Shown here: one piece after another, positions 16,482 through 25,443 of the stretch
How the letters are laid out: each line of letters opens with the position of its first letter
Position numbering within the stretch: position 1 is the stretch's first letter
The notes under the pieces: generated by a model
The model's database searches: none
Seen by the model: the letters and a program-made list of their open reading frames with translations, nothing else
What the model was told of the DNA's origin: nothing
From: an uncultured Clostridia bacterium
Lineage (GTDB): Bacteria; Bacillota; Clostridia; Oscillospirales; Ruminococcaceae
Direction: 5' to 3'
DNA: 64,000 nucleotides
Assembly (NCBI GenBank): GCA_947389015.1
Contig: CANDVA010000010.1
Location: forward strand, 1 to 64,000
Program-made: the position numbers and the translations under genes

Positions 16482-17069
16482 TCACAAATACTTTCTTGCA
16501 ACGTATTTATCATCAAGCTCCATATAATGCTTAAAGCCCTCGCTTTTGTACAGCTCGTCAAAACCCATGAACCTCATATATTCAACGGACGCGTCCTTTT
16601 GCGGATATGCCTCGACATAGTCAAAGCCGTCCTTCTTAGCGTCCTCGCAGACCGCCCGTAAAAGCCTGCGGGCGATCCCTTGCCTGTGATACTCCTCCGC
16701 GATCATAAAGCAATAGATGACCTTGACTTTTTCATTCGCCTCGGATACCGCTTTTTGCAGATCGGTCAAGGCGAAAATAAGTCCCGCACAATTCGCGCAG
16801 TCGGACTTGGTGTTAGCATTGCACCAGCCTATTATCTTGTTATCCTTTAACGCCACATATCCTTGCAGCATGCCGTTTTTCACATAGTCCAGCGCCATAG
16901 CGCGGCGCTGTGCGCGGTCGGGACGCTCCAAGGTACGATGGTCGGCGCTGCACCAGTTTACGCAATAGCAGGTATTCTCGGGGTTGTGATCGTCGTGCGG
17001 AGTGGTATCAAAAAAGTTCACGTACGCCTCTGCGTCCTCGGGCGTAAGTTTTCTTATTTCAAGTTCCAT
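16482..17069 (-). CDS. GNAT-family N-acetyltransferase
   Basis: 195 residues; acetyl-CoA-dependent acyltransferase fold. The coenzyme-A loop appears as EYHRQGIARRLLRAVCEDAK (Q/RxxGxG/A), preceded by the beta-4 strand VKVIYCFMIA. The start at 17069 follows GGGGGT; the much longer frame upstream overlaps hisI and is an artefact. A Cys-rich segment (NTCYCVNWCSADH and SDCANCAG) is unusual and may bind metal or be redox-sensitive. It follows the NUDIX-HisI gene by 11 bases. The substrate is unknown. Confidence 0.85.
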   Translation of the reverse strand: MELEIRKLTPEDAEAYVNFFDTTPHDDHNPENTCYCVNWCSADHRTLERPDRAQRRAMALDYVKNGMLQGYVALKDNKIIGWCNANTKSDCANCAGLIFALTDLQKAVSEANEKVKVIYCFMIAEEYHRQGIARRLLRAVCEDAKKDGFDYVEAYPQKDASVEYMRFMGFDELYKSEGFKHYMELDDKYVARKYL

Positions 17070-17080
17070 ATTTACCCCCG

Positions 17081-17800
17081 TTACTTTATCCTGTTGAAAA
17101 AGCAGGTGCGGTTTCCCGTATGGCACGCCGCGCCCGTCTGCTCCACCTTGATGAGAAGCGTGTCGTCGTCGCAGTCGCCGTATATCTCGACCACCTTCTG
17201 AACATGACCCGAGGTCGCGCCCTTGTTCCACAACTCCTGTCGCGAACGGCTCCAGAACCATGTGTAGCCCGTTTCAAGCGTTTTCGCCATGCTTTCCTCG
17301 TTCATATACGCCAGCATAAGCACCTCGCCGCTGTACACATCCTGAACTATCGCGGGGATAAGCTCGCTCTTTTTAAAGTATTTTTTTAAGTCCGTCATCT
17401 TTATCTCACTTTCGATCTTCATTAACAGCTTAGGGTGAACGTCGGGATACGTCCACGCCATAAGCTCGCGCGGCGGCTCGTCAAGCAGAAGCACACGCTC
17501 TATCTCCGACTGCGGAAGCTCGCCGAGCTCGGTTATCTCCGCATAAAACAACATTCCGTAATTGTTGAGCTTATATGTGCAGATCTGCCGCATTGAATAC
17601 TTTAACGCGCCCGTTTCCTCGTACAGCTCGCGGGCGGCGGTCTGCGCTATATTCTCCCCCGGCTCGCGGTGACCGCCGGGCAGCTCGAACGTATCGCGCT
17701 CCCTGTGCTTTACAAAGACATATTTGCCGTTGTATTTTGCGAGTATTACCGCGTACTTTAACTTACTGTCGTCATAATCCGACGGAAACTCAACTGCCAT
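17081..17800 (-). CDS. hisI: NUDIX hydrolase fused to phosphoribosyl-AMP cyclohydrolase
   Basis: Two domains in one uninterrupted frame of 239 residues. Residues about 10-125 carry a complete NUDIX box (GGHREPGEN...[10 protein letters not shown]). Residues about 133-239 are HisI, third step of histidine synthesis (PR-AMP ring opening), with the zinc/magnesium residues in [10 protein letters not shown] and [11 protein letters not shown] methionine sits at the domain junction (MTDLKKYF) but has only a poor ribosome site (GTGAGA), so separate HisI translation is possible but not favoured. AAAGGAGG precedes the ATG. hisE is separate, unlike the common HisI-HisE fusion. Confidence 0.9.
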   Translation of the reverse strand: MAVEFPSDYDDSKLKYAVILAKYNGKYVFVKHRERDTFELPGGHREPGENIAQTAARELYEETGALKYSMRQICTYKLNNYGMLFYAEITELGELPQSEIERVLLLDEPPRELMAWTYPDVHPKLLMKIESEIKMTDLKKYFKKSELIPAIVQDVYSGEVLMLAYMNEESMAKTLETGYTWFWSRSRQELWNKGATSGHVQKVVEIYGDCDDDTLLIKVEQTGAACHTGNRTCFFNRIK

Positions 17801-17811
17801 GATGCCCTCCT

Positions 17812-18585
17812 TTAATCCCACCAGAAATACCACACGGACGACTCTATAAGACCGCCCGCAAGTCTGCCTATCGTACCAACACCTTGGTCGACGATATCCG
17901 AGCAGAACGCGAACTGCTCCAGAGCGACCCCGAGTGCCGCGTTTTTATCCTTTATAGGACGCGCGGAAAATTCGAGAACGTCACGCGTCATTACAGCGGG
18001 AATAACGCCGTAACGCTCGTACCAGTATTTCGCTATCCACAGTATCTCCTCGGGCAGCGGACACTCGTTCCAGCCGCCGAACGGCAGCCACGCGAAAACC
18101 TCCCACGGCTCGGAAGTCGGTATCAGCGCGAGGACACACTCCTCGCTCCGACGCGGAGTACCGAAATCCATAAATCCGGAAAAACACTTTGAAACGTCAC
18201 CATGCTCGCAGGCGATCTCGCCGACCGTTTCATTCCAGTCTTCACCCATTTCGTCCTTCCGATATTTCAGCCGCTCGGCAAACCATTTCTGCGCGTCAAG
18301 CTGCGGCATATTCAACAGCTTTTCGCGGTTGGCTTTAAGTTCATCCGAAGTTTTTGCGACCTCCTCCACGACCTCAAGCAGAGTGTCGTCGACGGCAATA
18401 ATAAGCGGCGTGTAGCCTCCCATTTCGCGCTTTGCAAATGCGTCGTCGTATGCGTTCATGACCTTTGCGGGGTCGGCGCCTTTCGGGAAATGCTTGCACA
18501 GACAGCCGAGCATATCGATAAGCTGTCGAGCGAAATCGCTCATACCGCCCGCGTTTTCGGACTTTTTCTTCTTATTAAAAAACAT
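17812..18585 (-). CDS. DUF4253-type protein
   Basis: 257 residues. The middle and C-terminal part match the pattern I associate with DUF4253 proteins ([22 protein letters not shown], then [27 protein letters not shown]), a family without known activity, often found in small-protein or immunity-like clusters. The N-terminal third is helical with a paired cysteine segment ([13 protein letters not shown]). The start at 18585 is behind GGAGAAA; a longer frame runs into the decayed paralogue upstream. It lies 11 bases ahead of the NUDIX-HisI gene. Confidence 0.7.
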   Translation of the reverse strand: MFFNKKKKSENAGGMSDFARQLIDMLGCLCKHFPKGADPAKVMNAYDDAFAKREMGGYTPLIIAVDDTLLEVVEEVAKTSDELKANREKLLNMPQLDAQKWFAERLKYRKDEMGEDWNETVGEIACEHGDVSKCFSGFMDFGTPRRSEECVLALIPTSEPWEVFAWLPFGGWNECPLPEEILWIAKYWYERYGVIPAVMTRDVLEFSARPIKDKNAALGVALEQFAFCSDIVDQGVGTIGRLAGGLIESSVWYFWWD

Positions 18586-18593
18586 ATTTTTCT

Positions 18594-18919
18594 CCATTCT
18601 TTTTCGTATCGGTATTTGACTATCCACAACATTTCCTCATTGTGCGGACAGTAGTTCCGGCCGCCGAACTGAAACCATGCAAACACCTTCCACGGGTTCG
18701 CTGTCGGTATCCTCACCGGAACGATATCCCACGTCTTTTGTATTCCGTAGTCGATTATCACCGATAATATTGTTCGGGTCGTCAGTAATCGTGTTCTTTG
18801 ATCGTATCCAAGAGCCACTTTACGGGATCTATATTCGGCGCAGAGAAAACCTTTTTTGATAATCCTTCTACCTCCGTTCCTCTCGGAAAATATTCACAAG
18901 GACAACCCAGATAATGCAT
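18594..18919 (-). pseudogene. Decayed second copy of the DUF4253 gene
   Basis: Two pieces in different frames resemble the next gene. A 45-codon piece starting at 18919 reads LGCPCEYFPRGTE (compare [13 protein letters not shown]) and stops at TGA. After a frame change the second piece reads IPTANPWKVFAWFQFGGRNYCP and EEMLWIVKYRYEKEW (compare [17 protein letters not shown] and [14 protein letters not shown]). About 100 residues between them are missing. It ends exactly where the intact copy begins, as expected of an old tandem duplication. Confidence 0.8.
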
Positions 18920-18956
18920 TACGCTTTAGGCGTGTTCGGATAACATAGGCAACATT

Positions 18957-20180
18957 CTATTTCAAGCGCTTCATAATCTCGCAGTCTGTCGGCAGACTTA
19001 CCCATATCGCCGCGAGCTTTCCATCACCGACTGCCGCGATACAATTCTCGCTGAAACGTACATATTCGGCATTGTCACAATCCAGCGCTCCTATGCAAAG
19101 CCAGCCGTTCGACTTGTCGTAATATGTGGTAACATTATCTTTCATTTGGTATGTAACACCGCTCTCGATTTTGTCCAACATCACCAGAGCGCCGTCCTTT
19201 GCTTCGGGCGGCGTAAGACTTGCGCTTTTCCATATCGGATACGCGTGGTAGCCCGATATCTGCTCCGCGATACCCGTTTCGGAGTTTATTCCCAGCTCAA
19301 GGCAGTTTATCATTACGGAGCTGTCGGGATAGCCGCCTTCATATGTAAACGAATATTCGTCCGCGACATATTCCACCGTTAATATATTGCGCGGCTTGGT
19401 GTAGTCGATCTCAAAACGGGTGCGGTTAAATCCGCGCGCGTTAAGTTGATGGATCTCGTACTGCATAACGTTCTTATAACGCTTTTTGCCCTGCGTTTTG
19501 TTATTGTAGTCGATAGCGCCCGCGGGGCAGATATGCACACAGCCGAAGCAAAGTTCGCAATTGCTCCCGAATTTCGGCGAGCCGTTCTCCAGTGTTATAT
19601 TGCCGTTCGGACAGACATACGCACAAGCGTTGCAATGACGGCAGCCGTTCACTGTAAACAGTTTTCCACAGTCGGTCTTCAACGGCGGATAGTTTTGGTG
19701 CAATGTCTTGTTGAACGCAGTATAAGGCGCTATTTTTGAAACTGCACGGCGTTTGATATCGGAAATAACGTGGTCGAGCCTGCGGTCGGTCTTCTCCCAA
19801 AGCGCCTTGCTGTCGTTCACTTTGAACTCGGGAAGATAATTCCTTACCATTCTCACTTTAGCGCTGTACGACAGCTTTACGCCCTGCTTTTTCAGAAGAA
19901 CGTCAACAGCGCCGTCCGCTCCTCCCGCAAGCCCGCCGTATGTGATTACCGCGAAGATATATGCGTTCTTATTTGTTATGCGTATATCGCCGAGAAAGCG
20001 CTCAACCGTTTTCGGCAGTCCCCAGAAATAAACGGGGAAAACTATGCCGATAACGTCCGCGTCACATTCGCCGACGCTTTTCATATTGACGACCTCGGCG
20101 TTTATTTCCGCGGAAATTTTATTGGCTGCATACAGACTGTTGCCCGTTCCCGAAAAGCAATATATCACTGCCACGGTCAC
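18957..20180 (-). CDS. EFR1-type flavodoxin/ferredoxin protein with extra C-terminal domain
   Basis: 407 residues. N-terminal flavodoxin-like domain ([17 protein letters not shown] for FMN phosphate, then [16 protein letters not shown]), followed by two 4Fe-4S motifs at about 180-250 ([12 protein letters not shown] and [12 protein letters not shown]). Such EFR1 proteins are thought to shuttle electrons. A further 150 residues (from about 255) form a beta-rich domain I do not recognise, longer than usual for the group. It starts by GTG overlapping the hisF stop (GTGTGA); a GTG two codons later has the better-spaced AGGACGG and may be the true start. Confidence 0.8.
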   Translation of the reverse strand: MTVAVIYCFSGTGNSLYAANKISAEINAEVVNMKSVGECDADVIGIVFPVYFWGLPKTVERFLGDIRITNKNAYIFAVITYGGLAGGADGAVDVLLKKQGVKLSYSAKVRMVRNYLPEFKVNDSKALWEKTDRRLDHVISDIKRRAVSKIAPYTAFNKTLHQNYPPLKTDCGKLFTVNGCRHCNACAYVCPNGNITLENGSPKFGSNCELCFGCVHICPAGAIDYNNKTQGKKRYKNVMQYEIHQLNARGFNRTRFEIDYTKPRNILTVEYVADEYSFTYEGGYPDSSVMINCLELGINSETGIAEQISGYHAYPIWKSASLTPPEAKDGALVMLDKIESGVTYQMKDNVTTYYDKSNGWLCIGALDCDNAEYVRFSENCIAAVGDGKLAAIWVSLPTDCEIMKRLK

Positions 20181-20938
20181 ACCGTCCTGACGGGGATATT
20201 ATGCCCCTTTAAGTGCTCCTTGACCTCGCCGACAGTAAGCTCTCCGAAATGGAACAGAGACGCCGCCAATGCCGCCGAGGAATTCGTCTGCTCGAAAACC
20301 TCCGAGAAGTGGTTTATCGAGCCGCAGCCGCCGCTCGCGATAACGGGTATGTTGACGCGCTCACAGACGAAATTCAGCATTTCGATATCAAACCCGCCGC
20401 GAATTCCGTCGGTATCTATGGAGTTCAGACATATCTCTCCCGCGCCGCGCTCCTCGATCTCACGTACCCAATCGCCGAGGTCAAGCTTCATATCCACGCG
20501 GCCTCCGTTGATATAAACTGTAAAGCTTCCCTTTCCATCGCGCTTTGCGTCGATACCCACCACTACGCACTGACTGCCGAATATCTCCGCCGCGTCGCTT
20601 ATCAGTTTGGGGTTCTTGACCGCCTGCGAGTTTACGGATACCTTGTCCGCGCCCGCGCGGAGCGTATCGCGGAAGTCCCCGACCGAGGAGATACCGCCGC
20701 CTACGCACAGCGGCACGAAAACGTTCCGGGCGGTGCGTTTCACAACGTCCAGCATAACGCCGCGCCCCTCGCAGGAGGCTGTTATGTCGTAAAACACAAG
20801 CTCGTCCGCGCCCTGTCTGTTATACTCTATCGCCAGCTCCACGGGGTCGCCCACGTCTTTTATTCCTTCGAAATTAACACCCTTGACCACTTTTCCGTTG
20901 CGCACGTCAAGACAAGGAATAATTCTTTTTGCAAGCAT
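20177..20938 (-). CDS. hisF: Imidazole glycerol phosphate synthase, cyclase subunit
   Basis: (beta/alpha)8-barrel that with HisH turns PRFAR and glutamine-derived ammonia into imidazole glycerol phosphate plus AICAR. Starts [16 protein letters not shown]; catalytic Asp residues lie in CLDV and SIDTDG; phosphate sites include VGGGIS and IASGGCG. 253 residues, normal. It lies 15 bases after the HD gene and overlaps the next gene by 4 bases. Confidence 0.97.
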   Translation of the reverse strand: MLAKRIIPCLDVRNGKVVKGVNFEGIKDVGDPVELAIEYNRQGADELVFYDITASCEGRGVMLDVVKRTARNVFVPLCVGGGISSVGDFRDTLRAGADKVSVNSQAVKNPKLISDAAEIFGSQCVVVGIDAKRDGKGSFTVYINGGRVDMKLDLGDWVREIEERGAGEICLNSIDTDGIRGGFDIEMLNFVCERVNIPVIASGGCGSINHFSEVFEQTNSSAALAASLFHFGELTVGEVKEHLKGHNIPVRTV

Positions 20939-20953
20939 AATTTTCTCCTTTAA

Positions 20954-21511
20954 CTATCTGATAACTTTCATTACTTCGTTATATTTATCGGAATAAAGCG
21001 CTTTGCTTTGCTCGGACAGCTTGTTGAAGCTGCGTTCAAGCTTTCCGCGCACAAACTCAACGCCCTCCGCGATACTCATATTCCGTTTTACATACGCGAG
21101 ATAAAACAGAGACGGCACGGAGTCGAAATGCGAAACGGCATCCGCGTCGGCGACGCATATCTCCTCTACGCTCCGTTTTTCCGAGAGCCTGCTGCCGCGG
21201 TGATTTAAAATGCAGCGCTTTACAAGCCCGATCTTATCGTAGCCGAAGCCGCCGAGTATTTCCTCAGCCATTCGCGCGCCGTGGATATGGTGCTCGTCAT
21301 ACAGCAAATAATCGGTAACGGACGCGATATCGTGAAGCCACGCCGCGATAGTTACCGCCTCAACGTCCGCGCCGTATCTCTCCGCAAGATATACCGCATT
21401 CTCAACCACCGCGCAAATGTGATAATAACAGCCCATTCCGAAAAAGTTGCTTTCGCTTTCACAGCGCCGTCTGACTTCGCTTTGAAGGTATTCGATAATA
21501 TCATTACGCAT
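20954..21511 (-). CDS. HD-domain phosphohydrolase-like protein
   Basis: 185 residues. HD-superfamily metal site: H in the first helix ([17 protein letters not shown]), the central HD of AAWLHDIAS, the H of [14 protein letters not shown] and a late D in [10 protein letters not shown]. Such small HD proteins hydrolyse nucleotides or phosphate esters; the target is unknown. The start at 21511 overlaps the last codons of hisA (ATGCGTAATG). Its place between hisA and hisF is conserved cargo or chance. Confidence 0.8.
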   Translation of the reverse strand: MRNDIIEYLQSEVRRRCESESNFFGMGCYYHICAVVENAVYLAERYGADVEAVTIAAWLHDIASVTDYLLYDEHHIHGARMAEEILGGFGYDKIGLVKRCILNHRGSRLSEKRSVEEICVADADAVSHFDSVPSLFYLAYVKRNMSIAEGVEFVRGKLERSFNKLSEQSKALYSDKYNEVMKVIR

Positions 21512-22238
21512 TCTGCGCACCCGCGTAACGCACTGCTTCGGCGAGGTCAAGGCTGCCTGTGTAAATGCTCTTGCCGCAGATAGTGCCGTACAGACCCATT
21601 TCCTTGCATATGACGATGTCGTCCATTGTGCGGACGCCTCCGCTCGCGATTATGTTACATTCGCCGCGAGTACCGTCGTACAGCGCCTTGAGCTGTTCGG
21701 CGTTTACGCCTGAAAGAGTGCCGTCCTTGGAGATATCGGTGAAAATGAAGTACTTAACGCCGAACGATATCATTTTATTGGCAAGATCGATGTAGTTCAC
21801 GTTAGAGGCTTCGAGCCAGCCCTCCGCCGCGACCATTCCGTTAAGCGCGTCGATGCCGACAACGATCTTCTCAGAACCGAATTTCTCCACGGAATTCTTG
21901 ACGAGCCGAGGGTCTTTCAGCGCCGCCGAACCTAAAATAACGCGCGAAATACCCATTTTCAGATACTCGTCAATAGTTTCGATATTGCGTATGCCGCCGC
22001 CGACCTCGACCTTTAAATCCGTCTTTTCGGCGACGTCGCTGTATATCTTCGTGTTGACGGGTCTGCCCTCTTTTGCGCCGTCAAGATCTACCATATGTAT
22101 CCATTGCGCGCCCGCCGCCTGAAACGACAGCGCAGTGTCAAGATAATTGTCGGCGACTTTCTCGGCGGTCGCGTAATCTCCCCTGAAAAGGCGCACGCAA
22201 TTACCGTCCTTAATGTCTATCGCGGGTAAAATTACCAT
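21504..22238 (-). CDS. hisA: ProFAR isomerase
   Basis: Fourth step of histidine synthesis: Amadori rearrangement of ProFAR to PRFAR. (beta/alpha)8-barrel of 244 residues; opens ILPAIDIKDGNCVRLFRGDY with catalytic Asp in AIDIK, and carries VEVGGGIRN and FTDISKDGTLSG with the second catalytic Asp, plus IASGGVRT for phosphate binding. It follows a HAD gene by 9 bases. Confidence 0.97.
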   Translation of the reverse strand: MVILPAIDIKDGNCVRLFRGDYATAEKVADNYLDTALSFQAAGAQWIHMVDLDGAKEGRPVNTKIYSDVAEKTDLKVEVGGGIRNIETIDEYLKMGISRVILGSAALKDPRLVKNSVEKFGSEKIVVGIDALNGMVAAEGWLEASNVNYIDLANKMISFGVKYFIFTDISKDGTLSGVNAEQLKALYDGTRGECNIIASGGVRTMDDIVICKEMGLYGTICGKSIYTGSLDLAEAVRYAGAQNA

Positions 22239-22247
22239 ATTATCACC

Positions 22248-22868
22248 TCATAAAAGTTTTTTCAGTTCCATAAGATTTAAGATCGTATGATCGGGCTGCT
22301 CTTTGGTACAAGTCGGAGAGCAATAAGCGCTGAAGCCCTGCTTTATCCATACGGTTTTTATTCCCAGCGCTTTTGCGGGAGCAATGTCGTTATCAAGCCT
22401 GTCGCCGATCATTACCGAATTTTCGGCTATACCGCCCGATCTTTTTAGCGCTCTGAGAAATATTTCGGGGTCGGGCTTTGCGATTCCCTCCTCCGCCGAA
22501 GCAGTCACGGAAATGAAATACTTTCGTATTCCCCAATTTTCAAGACGCTTCTCCGTGCCAAGCGATTGATTTGCGATAACGCCGATAAGATATCCCTTTT
22601 CATACAGATAACGCAGTATCTCAACGGTTTCGGGATAAAGCTTTTCTTCTTCCTTATTCCACGGAGTTTTTTTCAATCCGAAGAATTTTATTGCTTCAAG
22701 ATCGCCCTTTAAATTCTGCTTCTGAAAAAATATCCTCTTTTCGGTAAATTGTTCAAACGAAATATCCGTTCCCGCAATTACCTCGCGGATACGGTGGTTG
22801 TAACATTCCGTTTCGTCAATCAACGTCGTGCCTATATCAAAAAACACGTGGGTAATTTTTGTAAGCAT
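22248..22868 (-). CDS. HAD-superfamily hydrolase inside the his cluster
   Basis: 206 residues; motif I FFDIGTTLID (nucleophile Asp, second Asp replaced by Gly), motif II GVIANQS, then KPDPEIFLRAL and MIGDRLDNDIAPAKALG with the metal Asp pair. It could in principle be a phosphatase acting on a pathway compound, but it does not resemble histidinol-phosphatase HisN or the HisB N-domain. The GTG two codons earlier overlaps the previous stop; the ATG is preferred. Confidence 0.85.
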   Translation of the reverse strand: MLTKITHVFFDIGTTLIDETECYNHRIREVIAGTDISFEQFTEKRIFFQKQNLKGDLEAIKFFGLKKTPWNKEEEKLYPETVEILRYLYEKGYLIGVIANQSLGTEKRLENWGIRKYFISVTASAEEGIAKPDPEIFLRALKRSGGIAENSVMIGDRLDNDIAPAKALGIKTVWIKQGFSAYCSPTCTKEQPDHTILNLMELKKLL

Positions 22869-22870
22869 AT

Positions 22871-23260
22871 TCACTCACTTTCTGTCCGTTCAAAGCTCTC
22901 CAGCTCGCGGCAGAGAGCAAGAAAATCCTCGTAAATGGTAATAGTCTGCAAAAACCTGAAATCTAGAATATACCCCGAAGCGCGGTGCTTAAGAAAATCC
23001 GCATCCCAGAGCGGCACGGCGACAAATCCATTTTTGTAATCGTATTTAAGCGGCTCAAACTTGTCAATATTTCCGCGGAAATACTTCACCTTTGCAATAC
23101 AGAGCTTGTTTATGCGGAACAGCAGACCGATAATGTCCGTGCGCTCCACAAACGCGTCCTTAAAGATAAGATGCTTGTGGGAATTTTCTTTGTCGGAATA
23201 CCACGCGTTGTCCTCGTGTTTCAAGCCGTGCTTTTGAATTAAACGCTCCTTGTCGTCCAT
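22871..23260 (-). CDS. Hypothetical protein in his cluster
   Basis: 129 residues, charged and mixed alpha/beta, no known family. Features: HGLKHEDNAWYSDKENSHKHL near the start and YILDFRFLQTITIYEDFLALC at the end. AAAGGTGA precedes the ATG; that ribosome site coincides with the ancestral stop region of the broken glycosyltransferase upstream. The stop overlaps the HAD gene start (GTGA), so it is coupled to it. Confidence 0.6.
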   Translation of the reverse strand: MDDKERLIQKHGLKHEDNAWYSDKENSHKHLIFKDAFVERTDIIGLLFRINKLCIAKVKYFRGNIDKFEPLKYDYKNGFVAVPLWDADFLKHRASGYILDFRFLQTITIYEDFLALCRELESFERTESE

Positions 23261-23775
23261 ATCATTTCACCTTTTGACGTCATAGTAAAATTTGTCCGCC
23301 GCTTCCCTGTCGTTATGGGAATGACGTTCAACTCCACATATGCCGAGTAGATCGCGATACCCAATGACATTCTATCAAACCTCGGTATTGTTCCGCCGAC
23401 TATAAACTTTCCCGTGCTTAACATCGACTTTATTTCGGCAAGCGAATCCTCGGTCATACGGCTGTCCGCGTCAATGGTCACGATAATATTGCCCTTTGCA
23501 AGCCTCGCTCCGTCGTTTCTTATCGCACTGATACATTTGACCGTATTTTCGCAGACCTCGTCTTCCATTGCCGCAGCAATCTCCACGATCTTATTGGTAC
23601 AGCGGTTTGCGGAAACTATGATCTGCACTTTGCCATCACCGACTTTTTCTGAGGCGCGATTTACCTCTTCAATACACTTCCCTGTGTATTTTTCTTCGTT
23701 GTGAGCGGGTATTATAACAGAAAATGTGTAGTCGCTCGTTTTATCCCTTTCTTCTTTCCTTGCAAACAAGTGCAT
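23239..23775 (-). pseudogene. Broken family 2 glycosyltransferase
   Basis: The first 150 residues are a clear GT-A fold: FSVIIPAHNEEKYTGKCIEEV, IVSANRCTN, and the DxD-type TIDADSRM. After NVIPITTG the frame turns into unrelated sequence and stops. In another frame the DNA at 23267-23305 reads DREAADKFYYDVKR then stop, which looks like the normal C-terminal end of such enzymes and lies 6 bases before the next gene's ATG. So a deletion of probably 50-80 codons with a frameshift removed the acceptor-side half (GGxFWCRR region missing). No good ribosome site is seen. Confidence 0.75.
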
Positions 23776-23780
23776 AAAAT

Positions 23781-24419
23781 TTAACTTTTGCGAAATTGGC
23801 TTTGAGCTTGTTCAACGATATTCAAAATCAATGAAATATAATCGCAGACATTAAGGCAAGCCCTGCGGACATACCCTTTGGACATTCTGTCGGAGAAAAG
23901 CTTTTTATAGTCTATTTCAACGTAAAGCGTATTCTCGTATGCCGACACATATACCTTTTCCGCGAGTTTGGCAAGGAAAACGGCTGTTTTCACCATATCC
24001 AGCACGGAGAGAGCGTTCGGGAAACGCGCTGCAGCGAATATCATACCCGTAGTTACTGTGTTGTCGAATACCCCCTCGGGATCGGTGAAGGTATCAGGTT
24101 CGCTTATAACGATGTCGTGCACGCTTATCTCCGCGCGGCTGATCACTACCGACAAACCGAGATCACCCGATTGAAAAAGAGCTCGCTCAAAATTTTCGTA
24201 CCTGTGTTGAGGAGCGCTTTTTTCGTATTCGTATCTGTCGATAACGATATCGGAAACAGCAATCTCCTCGTCAAAACAATCGTTCAGAACCCTTGCCAAA
24301 AAGTGATAATACGCGAATTCGTCATTTTTGCCGAAATGCCCGAAAGGCAGCGCAAACCGCCTTAATCCGGAGGTTTTGTACATGCGGTCAAAGACCTCGT
24401 CAAAGTTGTTTTTGTACAT
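23781..24419 (-). CDS. Hypothetical protein in his cluster
   Basis: 212 residues without a recognised family. Mixed alpha/beta; begins NNFDEVFDRMYKTSGLRRFALPFGHFGKNDEF and has repeated aspartates in SDIVIDRYEYE and VHDIVISEPDTFTDPEG. No membrane helix or signal peptide. It lies 10 bases after hisH and 5 bases before the broken glycosyltransferase, and so is transcribed with histidine genes. Function unknown. Confidence 0.6.
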   Translation of the reverse strand: MYKNNFDEVFDRMYKTSGLRRFALPFGHFGKNDEFAYYHFLARVLNDCFDEEIAVSDIVIDRYEYEKSAPQHRYENFERALFQSGDLGLSVVISRAEISVHDIVISEPDTFTDPEGVFDNTVTTGMIFAAARFPNALSVLDMVKTAVFLAKLAEKVYVSAYENTLYVEIDYKKLFSDRMSKGYVRRACLNVCDYISLILNIVEQAQSQFRKS

Positions 24420-24429
24420 GAGATTTTCC

Positions 24430-25020
24430 TTACAGTGCGTTGAACCTCCGCAATATATTCAAGCCCGCCTCGCCACTCTTTTCGGGGTGGAACTGCGCTC
24501 CGTAGACGTTCCCCGAAAACACCAGCGCGGGAACTTTCATTCCATAGTCGCAATATGCCGCGACGTTCTCACTCGGGCAGTCCGCTGCGAACGAGTGAAC
24601 GAAATAAACGTACTCCCCTCCCCTTTCTAGCAAAGGACACTTTTCGTTAAGCTCCAGCTCGTTCCAGCCGATATGTGGTATCGGAAGATTTTCGGGGGTC
24701 ATCAGCTTTACCGTACCCTTGATAAGCCCCAAGCCCTCCGTTTCGCCGAACTCGCAGCTGCTCTCGAAAAGCATTTGCATACCCAAACAGATACCGAGCA
24801 GCGGCTTTTTTTGAGCATCCTCCTTGATAACGCCGATAAGACCGCTCTCGCCGAGCATTCTCATAGCGTCGGGAAACGCTCCCACACCCGGAAGTATCAG
24901 CCTGTCGGCGGCTCTCAAGTCGTCCGCGGAGGCGGTTATTTTGTTCTCAAAGCCGAGAAAGTCCAAAGCGTTCTTTACGCTGAAAAGATTTCCCGCGCCG
25001 TAATCAATAATTGCGATCAT
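24430..25020 (-). CDS. hisH: Imidazole glycerol phosphate synthase, glutaminase subunit
   Basis: Class I glutamine amidotransferase that feeds ammonia to HisF. IIDYGAGNLFSVKNAL at the start, nucleophile Cys in GICLGMQMLFESS, and the His/Glu of the triad in FHPEKSG. Length 196 normal. AGGAGAAACAA precedes the ATG. It is separated from its partner hisF by about 3.5 kb of other genes, which is unusual since the two subunits act in a 1:1 complex. Confidence 0.97.
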   Translation of the reverse strand: MIAIIDYGAGNLFSVKNALDFLGFENKITASADDLRAADRLILPGVGAFPDAMRMLGESGLIGVIKEDAQKKPLLGICLGMQMLFESSCEFGETEGLGLIKGTVKLMTPENLPIPHIGWNELELNEKCPLLERGGEYVYFVHSFAADCPSENVAAYCDYGMKVPALVFSGNVYGAQFHPEKSGEAGLNILRRFNAL

Positions 25021-25029
25021 TTGTTTCTC

Positions 25030-25443
25030 CTAATCAAATATCTCGGAGCTGTGCATTTTTATATGCTCCATAATATGCCCGATATTGCCCTCGCCCGCAT
25101 AGACCGTCATATCATAAAAATTCTTGTCAAGCGTTGTCCAGAACAGGGGATTTTTCTCTTCATGAACCTTGACCTCGCGGTTCAGCCCGCCGACGTATAC
25201 TTCAACGTAACAATCGTCAAGCGGGTATGAAAAGTCCATAAGGTGAACCAATCGGATATCCGCCTCCGTTATTCCCGTCTCCTCGTATAATTCGCGGTAT
25301 GCCGCCGCATAGCCGTCCTCGCCCGGCTCGATCTTTCCCCCGACAAAGTTGTACAGCCCCTTGTACGGATCTTTGGCGCGCTTGCACATAAGCATTGTCC
25401 GCCTGTCGGGCGAAAAGACCGCGATAACGTTATAGCCCCGCAT
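25030..25443 (-). CDS. NUDIX hydrolase
   Basis: 137 residues with a full NUDIX box ([23 protein letters not shown]). The preceding FSPDRRTMLMCKRAKDPYKGLYNFVGG resembles MutT/8-oxo-dGTP-type enzymes. It overlaps the hisB stop by one base and is 9 bases ahead of hisH. This is the second NUDIX domain in the his region, the other being fused to HisI; the two differ clearly in sequence. Confidence 0.88.
   Translation of the reverse strand: MRGYNVIAVFSPDRRTMLMCKRAKDPYKGLYNFVGGKIEPGEDGYAAAYRELYEETGITEADIRLVHLMDFSYPLDDCYVEVYVGGLNREVKVHEEKNPLFWTTLDKNFYDMTVYAGEGNIGHIMEHIKMHSSEIFD

Noticed and set aside
22248-22868. HAD protein in the his cluster as the missing histidinol phosphatase
   Set aside because: It lacks resemblance to the HisB phosphatase domain or HisN and its motif I has Gly in place of the second Asp; kept only as a testable idea.
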